A DNA stretch of 64,000 nucleotides from Oreocharis arfaki (taxonomy: Eukaryota > Chordata > Aves > Passeriformes > Paramythiidae), in contig VZRR01014165.1 in the NCBI GenBank assembly GCA_013398015.1, positions 1,150,348 to 1,214,347 of the forward strand, given 5' to 3'. The translations under genes and the position numbers were made by a program. Of this stretch, positions 48,624-59,219 are shown piece after piece; within the stretch, counting starts at the first letter, position 1, and every line of letters begins with the position of its first letter. The notes under the pieces were generated by a model. The model saw only the letters and a list, made by a program, of their open reading frames with translations. It did not search any database and was not told the DNA's origin.

Positions 48624-48918
48624 TCCTTCCCTGCTTCCCTGCTTCCCTCCTTCCCTGCTTCCCTCCTTCCCTCCTTCCTTCCCTGCTTCCCTCCTTCCCT
48701 CCTTCCTTCCCTGCTTCCCTCCTTCCCTCCTTCCTTCCTTCCTTCCTTCCTTCCTTCCTTCCTTCCTTCCTTCCTTCCTTCNNNNNNNNNNNNNNNNNNN
48801 NNNNNNNNNNNNNNNNNNNNNNNNNNNNNNNNNNNNNNNNNNNNNNNNNNNNNNNNNNNNNNNNNNNNNNNNNNNNNNNCTCCTCCCTTCCGTCCCTCCT
48901 TCCTTCCTTCCTTCCACC
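48624..48918. repeat. (CCTT)n array with 28-bp higher-order unit, broken by a gap
   Basis: A pyrimidine-only strand. The left part is not a plain tetranucleotide repeat: a 28-bp unit starting CCCTGCTTCCCTCCTTCCCT and ending CCTTCCTT is repeated three times without change (48653-48680, 48681-48708, 48709-48736). Pure CCTT units then run into the N gap. The right side is CCTCC/CCTT with a single G. Translated frames of (KEGR)n type are artefacts of the repeat. Confidence 0.93.
48782..48879. other. Assembly gap (98 N)
   Basis: N run inside the CCTT array. The true array is presumably longer than shown. Confidence 0.98.
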
Positions 48919-48919
48919 C

Positions 48920-50690
48920 TTCCCTCCCACTCTCATTGCATTTTTTTAGAAGAGAACAGACCGAGAAAGGGTAAAGCATAATCCACTTTGAAGGAGTCAT
49001 TGCTGAAAAGCAGGACAGTAGAAAGAAAAGAATCATTGTTCAGCATTGTGTCCTGACCATAACTTTCCAGAATATCCAAACTAGCACTTAAAATATCAGG
49101 TGCTCTGTTTAAAGTGTAAGAAATGCAAAAGTTGTAATTTTAGTCTGGCTATCTAAAAAAAAAAGATCCTGCATGCTAGGATACAACCTTAGATTTATAT
49201 TTAAATTTCCATTTATGTAGAAACTTACGCAATATTAATTTACACTTCATATATAAAAATTACCTATAATTTATATAATATAATTCTATAAATATATACA
49301 AAAGGTAACAGATGGAGGTACACTGTTGAAAAATAGAACTATATATTCATTAGTCGTCTGAGCAACAATGAACTCTACTGGTTAGTTTAAAAGGAAGGCT
49401 GCAGAACTGAAGGCTTACAATTACTGAGGGATGTTGCTTTAGTCTCCTTTAGTCTCCCTGATAAGCCTCAGTGCTTCAAAGATTCCCTTTTTATAAAGGA
49501 CTAAGTGCTTTTAGAGGCAGAAAAGGAAATTTGTAATGAGTGCAGACAAATTAGACGAACCAGGCAGTATCTCTTCCATCTTTAAATCCTCACATTGCAA
49601 GTCAGGAACAGAGGGCTAGATAAGAAGTGCTAAAGCTGTCAGACTCTATGCAGGCAGCAGGATATGTTTGCAACTGACTCTTGTACTGTAAACAGTAACT
49701 GAATGTGATTGTTTGATATCTAAATATGTCACTGTGGATTCTCCACTTACTACTACACAGAGGTCAGAGACATATACAAGATACTTTCAAGTAGCTTCTT
49801 TGGATTCTGATGTTTCATCCGTTCCTCCCATGGCAGTGAATATGAATGTTTGCTATTAGCTATTAACCTGTAGCTCAGTCAGACCACCTTGACTTCTAAT
49901 CCCAATCAATCTGGTACACCAAACAGTGCCTAATGTTTGCTTAGTGAAAACAGTTTCTGAAATGACTTGTCCATTCAGCCTCTGTTTGAGAGTCTATTAT
50001 TCATTTCTTATCCTTATTTAACTCTTGATTCTTCCATTGTTCGTCCAATCTTTTGAGCTCCACTATCCACCACAGACACAAGGCACTGGAAGAACATATT
50101 TCAGGAACATGAATTTCCAGAGAAGAAGAGGAAAGGGGCAAGGAGAGGACAGGAAAGTTTTTGCTTGCCTCTTGCTCGAAATAGTGTTAAAAAAATAAGG
50201 TTGCATGTGATCTTGACCAGCCATTTTTTTCCATTCCCAATCCCTAAAGTAGAATCATGTCTACCAAACTGCTAATGCTACTGATGTATAGAAAGTTATC
50301 CTTTATTTTACTTTTCATGATAAGATGAAAATTAAAAGCTTTAGGAATTACAGTTAGATGCAGTGATAAATAATTTAGAATTAATAATATTTTTTCTCCA
50401 AAGAAAATGTTCTTTGTTAGTCTGTTAAAATAAAATACTTGTTTGAATATTAGCCAATTGCACAAAATTTTTTAAGACATGTTTTCACGGGCTTTATAAG
50501 TTTCTTAGATATTGAAGCAACTATCTTATTTTCTATGTATCTTACAGATTTAGCTCGACTGTCTAATTCTAGGCTGGTGTTGAAAAATTCAGGTTTTCCC
50601 ACATGTGGATCATTGTATATGACTGGTTCAGTTCACTCCTTTTCTTCCAACTTTTGAAGGAGTTCAGATAACTAACTTAGTCCAGTGGCC
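48920..50690. other. AT-rich non-coding stretch, no gene seen
   Basis: It includes a TATA-rich part near 49230-49310. No gene or mobile element is recognised. Confidence 0.55.
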
Positions 50691-51033
50691 CAATTTTCAG
50701 ATGGCTCAAGAACATGAGACGAGTGCCACCTCTGAAATCACAGTTCATGCTGGCTTCTCTCTGTGACTGAACTTTTGTTTTTCTGTTTGATGCTGCCTGC
50801 AGTCCCTCACCAGAACGATGCTAATCTTCAGTGAAAGCACACAGAAAGCAGCAGCCTCTGGAGGACGTGTCTAGCACAGCTGGACAGCCAGGCTATCTCC
50901 CTTGGAGTCCTTGCACTGGCTGGCCGCAATGTTTTTATGAGGCAGGAGCTACACATCAGTTTCACTTCATACTTGCAGTAAACATTTCCCTTTTTATCCA
51001 CTTATCCTGTGATTCAACGCTGGTCCCAGGCCT

Positions 51034-51077
<44 letters not shown>

Positions 51078-51162
51078 AAAAAAAAAAAAAAAAAACCAAC
51101 CAAGCTNCCAAAAAAAAAAAAAAAAAAACCCACCAAAAAAAAAAAAAAAAAAAAAAAAAAAA
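51034..51162. repeat. Long poly(A) tract with C interruptions and an N
   Basis: About 130 bases, nearly all A, with short CC or ACC interruptions and an N at 51107. The preceding 300 bp (50700-51033) are more GC-rich than the flanks, so this might be the tail of a retrocopied transcript. CR1, the main avian LINE, does not leave poly(A), and no AATAAA is seen just before it. Sequencing error in the homopolymer is likely. Confidence 0.8.
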
Positions 51163-51169
51163 GGAATCC

Positions 51170-53215
51170 CGTCTTGAAATTACTTATAAAAACATTAAAT
51201 TTATGATAACTTTTCTAAAACTTCATTCTGAGAACTCTACTGAGGCTAGGACATCTCAGTATCAGGCTGTTTACCAGCTTCTGTAAAAGAAAAGCTGGAA
51301 AGGAAAATAGGAAATATTGTTCTGTATTTTCATCATGTGGATATTCTATTGAAGACATGAACCCAGTTTGGGGTCAGGGAGCTAGTTTAAGAAGTGGATG
51401 TGGCAACAGTAATGAAGAGAAGGAGAAAGAGGAGGATGATGAAAATGTTGGTGTAGGTCCATCTCAGGTGTCTGCTGGCTTTCAGAGTATTTGCATTCTG
51501 GAACAGTGCTGGATTTTGTCCATCAGAAAATAATGTAGGTATTTCCCAATTACAAAAGAAAGTTAATGTTTCTGCTTATAAATGGTGTGCTGAAGCACAG
51601 AAAATATTCCCCTTACACATGTAATTCCATAAATGGGTTCACTGTCTCAGATCTCAGAAATCAGACAGTCTCACTACTACATCCTCACTTCAGCCATTTC
51701 TGCATATGAAGGTGGAGGGTTTGTCTTGTATCTGCAAAAATAGGGACATCCATCTACCGAAACAGAATTTTGGAAGGAAGAAAATAAAAAATGTTGAGCT
51801 TATTTACAATCTTGTGAATGGTTTTGAAGTCTGTTATAAGAAACAGAAGATGATGCTGATAATCTGGTGAGGTGGCTACTACATCTTTTTTAAGGCTCTG
51901 TGCCAAGCAAGAAGGAAATTAAATATGTTTTCATCTTAATGCAAACCAGTACTTTGACTGGTTTGGAAGGTTTGGAAGCAAGGAGAAGAACCTATATGCC
52001 AACAGTTTACATTTACATTAAGGCACATAAAGTTACAGGAAAACATATAGGTACAGAAAACAGAATGGTGGCTTGAATGTCAAGGTTTTGTTTGAGCCTT
52101 AGGCAATATCTGGCAGTACAAGAAAGATTAAAATTCAACTATTTGTTTGCTATATGGGACCCTGGGACTGCAGCATTTCTGTCCTTACTAGTGTGTAATG
52201 CTACTTCCCAAATGCAGTTAGTAGACCCTTGAGGGTGTTATTAGAATTCACCATAGAACAAAACTTCTGCTTTGGTTTATATTTGCCTCCCCATACAAGC
52301 ATGTCTTGTTCAGTAATACTTGAATATAGCTCGAAAAATATTTTAAAGTAATTAATTATTCTTACTCAACAAATTTTAATGTTATTGAAGAAATTGTTTA
52401 TCAGAACAGCAAATACATCTGTAAATACTGAGTGACAGGTTAACCCACAGGTGTGTAGAGATATTCCAAAAATCTTCAAATTACCCTGGAGAATTTGTAT
52501 TCCTGCTTAATTCTTAATTCTTATTCCTGCAGTATGACTTCTATACTCAAACTGGTAGTAAAGCAGAAAACAGTGTATTTTGAAAACGGTGTGGTATTGT
52601 TCTGTCAACATAAAACCAAATGTGGTGCCATTTCAATTTCTGCTCCATGTTATCAGCGAGGAAGAAAAGCTACATCTCTACCTTGTACAATTACTCCAGT
52701 TATCTCCTCAAAAATCCAAGCAAACAATACAAAGAATAAATGAAATACAAAAGCAATACTCTTTCTGCAAAAATTAAAACCATGAAAATTAAAGAGAGAA
52801 CATAACACTTTCTACTCCAAAAATTTTTAATAAAAACAGCTAAAGGGGTGAGAATTATTTCTATTAGTAACTATTTTCTGCACCACTTGCAATACAGTAT
52901 GCTAACAATTTTTTGTATGTTCCCCAGAGAAAACAAAACAGTGTATTTTTCCATACTGATCTGTCTGGAATCCTCACTTCTCTACATCATTTTCTGCTAA
53001 GCATAAAACAATTTTTTTTTTTTCAAGGTTGGGAAAATTTGGAGGGTTTGCTGATCTCTGATAAATTCCAAACAAATATCAGCCTTGACCAAATGCTTGG
53101 GAAGTTGCATTCTGCAAGTATGTGCTTGCTCTTCTCTTTGATCCAAACAGTAAGCAGATTTCCCTGCTTGCTGACCTCTGTGCTTGCTATCCATGCTCTG
53201 AGAAATGCGTGTGAG
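51170..53215. other. Non-coding stretch, no gene confirmed
   Basis: AT-rich with several 60-100-codon frames on the plus strand near 52495-53218. These are not backed by splice signals I trust. It holds the inverted coding-like match described under findings (53054-53077). Confidence 0.45.
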
Positions 53216-53237
53216 TGATCTATTTGCTATGTTTCAG

Positions 53238-53380
53238 CCAGGTTCGTTTGCCAGGCACTGACAGTGCAGGTGACCAGAGACTCCATGTTCCCTGTCCTGA
53301 TAATAATTTTGTTCCTCTGGCTGATACTGATGCTTACATTTGTCTGGAGTTCATTAGGAATAAGAGAGCTTCACGTGTAA
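53238..53380 (+). other. Candidate terminal exon encoding a membrane-helix tail
   Basis: After TATTTGCTATGTTTCAG (ending 53237) a frame in phase 2 is open for 46 codons to the TAA at 53378-53380. It reads RFVCQALTVQVTRDS and then a strongly hydrophobic stretch, MFPVLIIILFLWLILMLTF, followed by VWSSLGIRELHV and the stop. This is the layout of the last exon of a single-pass membrane or tail-anchored protein. An AATAAA lies about 205 bp downstream (near 53586) with a T-rich region after it. T-rich DNA easily gives hydrophobic frames, so chance is a serious alternative. I do not recognise the protein. Confidence 0.25.
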
Positions 53381-54254
53381 ATGAAACTGGAAACCTTTAA
53401 GAAACATGGAAGGGCTTTTTGGTTTTGCTCATTCTGATTTGTTGACTTTCAGCACTCATTCATTCTACTTCAGAAACAGTTCAAAATAATAATTTCAAAA
53501 TTGTGTGTGCAAAAGCCTCTGCCTCGTCTTTTTCCTATTCTATAATTCATGCAAACATGAAGATAAAGAGTGGAAGACTACAGTGAAATAAAAAGTAATT
53601 TATTTATCCTAGTCAAGCTCTCTAAAAGCAGTATGGAACAACAGTTGTGCAGACTAGGAAAATCCAAGGACTGCCATGACGTTTTGCAGACAGTCTTTTG
53701 ACATTCCACAGCTATATGGGAGAATACATCTATTTTGACCTCCACAGAGAAATTCTTTACAAAATATTTTATTGTGATTTTATTCAAGAAAGGAAAACTT
53801 GTCCATTAAAAAGGATGTATGCTACCACAGACAAAAGACCTTGCAAAAACTGAAGATAGTTCTTCTCTGTCTGCAAAAAACAAATTCTCAACATATTTTT
53901 TCTTGCTCACTCAGTAAATAAATTCATTCAGATCTGTAATTTATCAGAAAAGCAGAAACATTGCATTTTTATTTTTTTCAAGAGCAGCCTGGTATAACAC
54001 TTATTTTTAAAAGGAAAGAACAAGCTGAAGTTTAACAAAATCTTGACAGAGCTGACATTATATATTTCATACAGCAAAAAACGAGCAGGAAGGGAAGAGA
54101 AGGAAGCTAGAACCAAAAAAGCAAAATATTTTTTAACATTCATACATACAAACAAAAAAGCAAGTTTTCTCAGGGCCTTTTAAATTCCTCCTGGGTACTT
54201 CTCAGTATGATTAAAGAAATTTTTTTTTTTAAAGAAATTTTTGAAATGGCGTGG

Positions 54255-54389
54255 TCAGGATTTAGCCCATAAAATAGAGCAGCTATACTCTTTCCCTTGT
54301 ACTAACTGCTCCCTAACCAATTGTTTGGTGAGCCTGGAAGGCTTCTCAGAAATATTTTGTTGAAACCCCTCAAGAAAACTTAGCTTTTC
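54255..54389 (-). other. Candidate terminal exon, unrecognised product
   Basis: On the minus strand an acceptor-like TTTGTTACTTTTCAG ends at 54390. From there phase 0 is open for 44 codons to a TGA at 54255. It starts EKLSFLEGFQQNISEKP and continues SRLTKQLVREQLVQGKEY, looking helical and charged. A second acceptor-like site further 5' (TCTTTGTTTTAG, ending about 54420) is also possible. The phase matches the end of the candidate exon at 58852-58988. A minus-strand AATAAA lies near 53968. Confidence 0.25.
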
Positions 54390-55307
54390 CTGAAAAGTAA
54401 CAAAGTTCCTCACCACTAAAACAAAGACATTATCTTTCTTTTTTTTTTTGTTCCAAATTGCAATCTCTTCCATTATCTTGCCTTGTTTCCTAATTTTCTG
54501 GTGTGGATGTTAAACATTAGAGCTGGACAACCCTATTTCTGGATGCTGTCAGGAAGGTAACCTGGCTATCTGTTATGACCTGCACCTGTAAGGTGAAGGT
54601 AACCCAGGTTCTTGTTAATAGACCCCTTGGGGAAGAATACAATGAAATAAAACTGAGTGATCAGTGTTTATGAATATATATATGTAGGGTTTATTTTAGA
54701 ACAGTTTGTTTGGAATGCAAAGAAGAGGTTGATATGCTGTGGTCATCCTCTGGTGCTCACACTCTCTGCACCTGGGCTGTTTCCTTGCACATCACCAGCA
54801 GAGCACCCTCTGCTTTGCAAATGGTTTGAGTCATTAATCATTAACATTTCAGTGTCTCACATAGTCTCATTCACCTTCTGCTTTTCTAAGAGTGCGTACA
54901 CAGAAACAAATAAAAATACAGATTCTGCATCTCACCATGTTTCTTAGTGCACAATATCAGACTTGGACTGTTGTGTCTCCCTCTGAAATGCTGATTTATA
55001 TGAATAGGAGCCCCTTTTTCATAAACAGAAAAGGATGCCCTGCCCAGGAAGATCTTAGCCCATGACAGAAAATCCGTCTCTCCAATGTGGTAAAACAAGG
55101 CTTAGAATATTTTTAGTCACCTGGACAAGCGACATACTACATCCTCGATGTATTCAGGAGGAATGCAAGCAGTAACTAAATAGCATTATTATTATCATAC
55201 TATGGTTATTGCTCCCTTGAGTGTGTGATTAATGCAAAGGTTTCTTCATAGCTATTTGAATATAACCTTTGTTGGTGTATTTTTAGTTTGTTAGGAATTT
55301 TAGATTG

Positions 55308-55550
55308 CAGAATCACAGAACAGATCAGGTTGGAAGGGACCACAGTGGGCCATCTGATGGCTCCATGCTCAAGCAGGTTCACCCCAGAGCACATGGCACA
55401 GGATTGTGTCCATACAATTCTTGAGTCTCTCCGGTGAGGGAGAGTCCACAACCTCTCTGGGAAAGCTGTTCCAGTGAACAGTCCTCCATAGTAAAGAAGT
55501 TCTTCCTCATGTTTAGGTGGAACTTCTTGTGCATTTGTTTCTTCCCACTG
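55308..55550 (-). mobile_element. CR1 LINE, 3' region, minus orientation
   Basis: GCAGAATCACAGAACAGATC, AGGTTGGAAGGGACCACAGT and TTCTTCCTCATGTTTAGGTG are CR1 3' sequences in reverse. The left end is the 3' terminus, lacking its final repeat. It is 5'-truncated on the right. Confidence 0.93.
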
Positions 55551-58500
55551 CAGAAAATGTATAATTTACTAGAAAAATATAATCACATATATATCATGTC
55601 AATGCATTATACAATTTATGAATTTTAAAATACCTTCTTGAGTTTAAGAGATGGCTGAAATGCTTGACATTAGCATGAAAGTGTTTTTGCAATCTTTTGT
55701 TTTGGTTTTTATTTTGTTTCAAATCAGTGTAATTCTGAAGTGTTAGATTAGGCTGATGATCCATATCTGGTCTATTCTGACATTTAAAAGCATTTAGATG
55801 TCACAAAAGTTTTCTGACTGTTATTAAAAGCAGATTTCCAGATAGCAATTGATACACTTATGCATCAGTTCAGAGCTATAGGTACTTGTTTTCATCTCCC
55901 AAACAGAGATTTTTAAACTGGTCTTACTCTAGAAAACTTCAAATAAATTCAAAATACAGACTTTTAAATAGATTAATTAACCTCTACACCCCATGCTTTA
56001 CAGGCACAACTGTGAATACCAGAAAAGCATCCTATTGATTTTGAGATTTTTGCTTTGCATTATAAATCCCTTCACTGGCTTTTTCCACAATATCTGAGAG
56101 AATTAGGAACACTGTATTTCCCTCCCTGCTGTTTGAATGCTGGCCCAGTAATGGCTCCTTTGATCTTTCTAAACCTACTTTGAGCTCTATATTATTCCCT
56201 CTCACTGAAGGCTTTATTCCCCACTATACTCTTGCTAGCCTTAAATTCAAGTCTAGAACATGATAGACTGCTGACATTATTCAGCTCTGCTAGCCAATGG
56301 CTGCCATAGTATGATAATAACAGAAATTTCTTTATGTTAATGTAGCAGCCAGAGGTTTGACATATTTATTATTTCTTTTGAATGACTTTTTCTGGTTTTA
56401 TATATGTATACATGTATTTATTTATTTTGCAAGACTGTAAGGCACAAGGCAAAAGTATTTTATGAAAGGTTTACAAGTTCTCAGAAACGCTGATGTAACA
56501 GAGAGAAAAAGAAAATATTTGAGAAACGAGACTGAAATTTTAGACACGTCCTTGACAAGGACACATAATTAAAGAAGACACATGTTTCAAAAAATTAGGA
56601 AGGATAAGGAGTCACAAAGTTTATTTTTTTTTAAATTATTATTTTTATTTTTATTTTTTAATTTTTTTTTTTTTGTTGGTGAGAAAAGAACTGGAGGAAA
56701 CAAACAAACCTAAAAAAACCTGTTCTTATTCAATCGGTAATGACATAAAACTTAGCTCAAAATAGACTATTTTTTTGCTTTAAAATAGAAATTAAAATAT
56801 CATGTAAACAGTGTTGTACAAAGGAAAGTGTCACAGTTTGTGTCAGAAAATCAAAAGGACTATTCCAGATGGCCTCAGAAAACCAAATTTCTTTATATTC
56901 AAACAATATCTTCTACAAATTTTAATTGCACAAAAACAAACAGATGGAAGTTACCTTTATTCATTGTTAAGGACAAAACTTTTATTTTGCTTTCTTCTTT
57001 TCCAAAGGTTTCCTTGTTCAATTTCTGTATTTTTTCTGGATTGAATTTATTATAGTCTGATACAGACACACCAAAGCAAGGGCAAAGAAGATTTGGGAAG
57101 AGTCTTATTAGTCTTCCAGGCTTGAAATGTATCAACATTTCTTGATCCATTATTATAAAATGATCACATCACATTTTCCTAGAAAAGAACAGTGGTTTGG
57201 GGTTTGGTTGTTGGTTTTAGTGGGTTGGTTGATTGTCTTGTTTGGCTTGGCTCTGTGTTAGTTTTGTTTAATTTGGGGGGTTGTTGGCTTTGTATTTGGT
57301 TGTTTTGACTTTAATTAATTTTCAACTCTGAATTTCAGATTAAGGATTTGAAGAAGATTTAGCAATACTTTGTGTCTGGACAATGGATCTTTTTCCAATT
57401 AAAGATTTTTCATGTAATACAGATTGAATGTACGCTCCTTCATAGGACTAGACATGGAAATGGAATGCTCCTACATGCAACTGCAGATGAATAATGTCTT
57501 TTTGCCATTCCTGTTTATCTGCTTGAGGTATGACTACAGCAAATCAGTTTTGATAAAAAATAGATGGAAAAACAATTAAGTGAAAATTAAGAGCAGGATA
57601 TTTCCTGCTATAGTTATAATATAATATAATAATAATAATTGTCTGGAGGTAAAGGAGTCCATGCACTCATGCAAATAAAATAGGTAGGATGATGCTTTCC
57701 TTTACTAATTAAAATCATACCTTTATTATTCAAAAATATAGAGCAGTCAGAAAAACAGTTTCTGAATTATAACAGTAAAGCTATGGTTCTACATCTTATC
57801 TACAAGCAAAATTAAAAATTTATCCAAATGGATCAGTTCTACAAAAACATGAAAATTTACTAGCAGTAATTTTTTTTTTCCCACTGTGTCGCCGAAATGA
57901 AGTGGGCTAATATGTATACGTAAAAAAAGACTAATATCAAAGTCAAGTCGCAGCAGTATACACACAGAAAATGTCTTTATTCATGTTTATTATGCATGGT
58001 CAAGAGGGGAAAAATAATTTTCAGAACAACACTAGCAAAATAATTCTAAGAAAATCACATTGCTATTTTATTATATAGAAAAAATAAAAAATGGAGAAAT
58101 GTCTCCACACACGCAAAATACAATTAAGATTCCTAGTGTCCATCTAGATACAACGCATCTGTGGATTTAAGTAACAGAACCACTATTTAGAGCCAGCAGA
58201 ATAGAGTACATTACTTTATTTCCCAAATTTTAATTAATCAAGAATAAATGCATTTGTACAAAGGACCAGAAACTTGTCGTGAGAACTTCACAGGAAAATG
58301 ATCTCAGTAAATTAAAGAAACTCATTTTTTCACTGAGAGACAGAGCAGTAGACAGTAATATGTTTCATTGCTCTTTGGAAGATCCTTTCAAAGAGGATGA
58401 AGAATCTAAAGGTCATGTCATTGAAATAATGCAATCCAGGGTAACTAGTGTCATCTATATAATACAGTAATCTCGCTGTTAAATTGGTTAAGGAGGGTTT

Positions 58501-58800
58501 TTCTCACTTTTTGAAGCTGACCTGCACATTAGAATGAATCAACCATTCACCTATCGTTTTTTTTTTTTATTTCGATGCCAATTGCAGCTGATGAAATGCG
58601 AAAAAAACTTGTATGGGACTTATAATGTAAGCTTCAAAAGAATGCAGATTTATGCTCTCTAACAATAGAGAAATTATACCTGTTTTAAGGGGTTACATGC
58701 TCTTACATTTGCAATAAAGAAAATGGAAAGAAGTACCTCTGTGGGCAGACAACCATCCACAATGATATTCATCTCTCCTCACTGGCTGTAGAGAGAAGTG
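55551..58800. other. AT-rich non-coding stretch
   Basis: It includes T/A-rich low complexity at 56620-56670 and a G/T-rich tract at 57190-57305 (GGTTTGG, TTGGTTG). A 64-codon plus-strand frame at 58279-58470 is protein-like (KLKKLIFSLRDRAVDSN, then EDEESKGHVIEIMQSR). It is followed within its sequence by CCAGG|GTAACT, a weak donor. Its upstream AG (CTTCACAG, near 58290) lacks a pyrimidine tract, so I do not call an exon. Confidence 0.45.
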
Positions 58801-58851
58801 CTGTTACTCAAAACCAGGTTTCCCCCATTTTTTTTTAGGACTGAAACATAC

Positions 58852-58988
58852 TGAAGCAGAATAGAGCATCTGGTAGAGTGTTTGTGCAATAGAAACCATT
58901 TCTCCATTCAGTATGCTAATTCCAGGTCTCTCCGGTTCTGAGGTGGCTGAACCTGTGTCTGCTAGGGTGTCTTCAAAGCTGGACACTG
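58852..58988 (-). other. Candidate internal coding exon, unrecognised product
   Basis: This is the most exon-like element in the window. On the minus strand a long pyrimidine tract (CCTACTCTTTCATTCC, then TATTTTTACAG) ends at 58989. It is followed by 137 nt that end at a GTATGT donor (TCA|GTATGT). One frame is open throughout: VSSFEDTLADTGSATSEPE, then RPGISILNGEMVSIAQTL, then YQMLYSAS, ending in phase 0. The composition is soluble and protein-like. An alternative start three bases later (CAG|TGTCC) is possible. A 5' neighbour exon could lie near 59110-59212, but its donor phase does not join cleanly. The gene is not recognised, and a non-coding RNA exon remains possible. Confidence 0.35.
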
Positions 58989-59219
58989 CTGTAAAAATAG
59001 GAATGAAAGAGTAGGTGAAAAGAAAAAGGTGAAAATTAAACTCCACATAAATGGAGCTCTTTGTTGAAGGTAAGTGCCTGTACATGTATAGATTACTGAA
59101 GTTACACACCCAGAAGACTTTGACAGATCATCGGAGAAAACCTTCAGGACTTCATCTGGGTTCCTGTACTGCGGCACATCATGTAATTTGAAGCAACCCA
59201 GGCCCCCAGGTCATCTACA

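Noticed and set aside
48577..49036. Long frames of (KEGR)n / (LPSF)n type on both strands
   Set aside because: They are direct translations of the CCTT microsatellite and cross an N gap.
50831..51286. 151-codon plus-strand frame with a polylysine core
   Set aside because: The core is the poly(A) tract with an N, and nothing coding-like lies on either side.
58279..58470. 63-codon plus-strand frame with charged composition
   Set aside because: The AG before it has no pyrimidine tract and the donor (GTAACT) is weak. It is kept only as a note in the regional entry.
59068..59077. GAAG|GTAAGTG donor on the plus strand
   Set aside because: The consensus match is excellent, but no acceptor and open frame upstream go with it.
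59110..59212. Upstream exon for the 58.9 kb candidate (peptide YRNPDEVLKVFSDDLSKSS)
   Set aside because: It is protein-like with a good acceptor at 59213, but that acceptor puts a TGA at once in this frame. The likely donor (TCTGG|GTGTGT) is in a phase that breaks the next frame; only a weak donor two bases on would fit.
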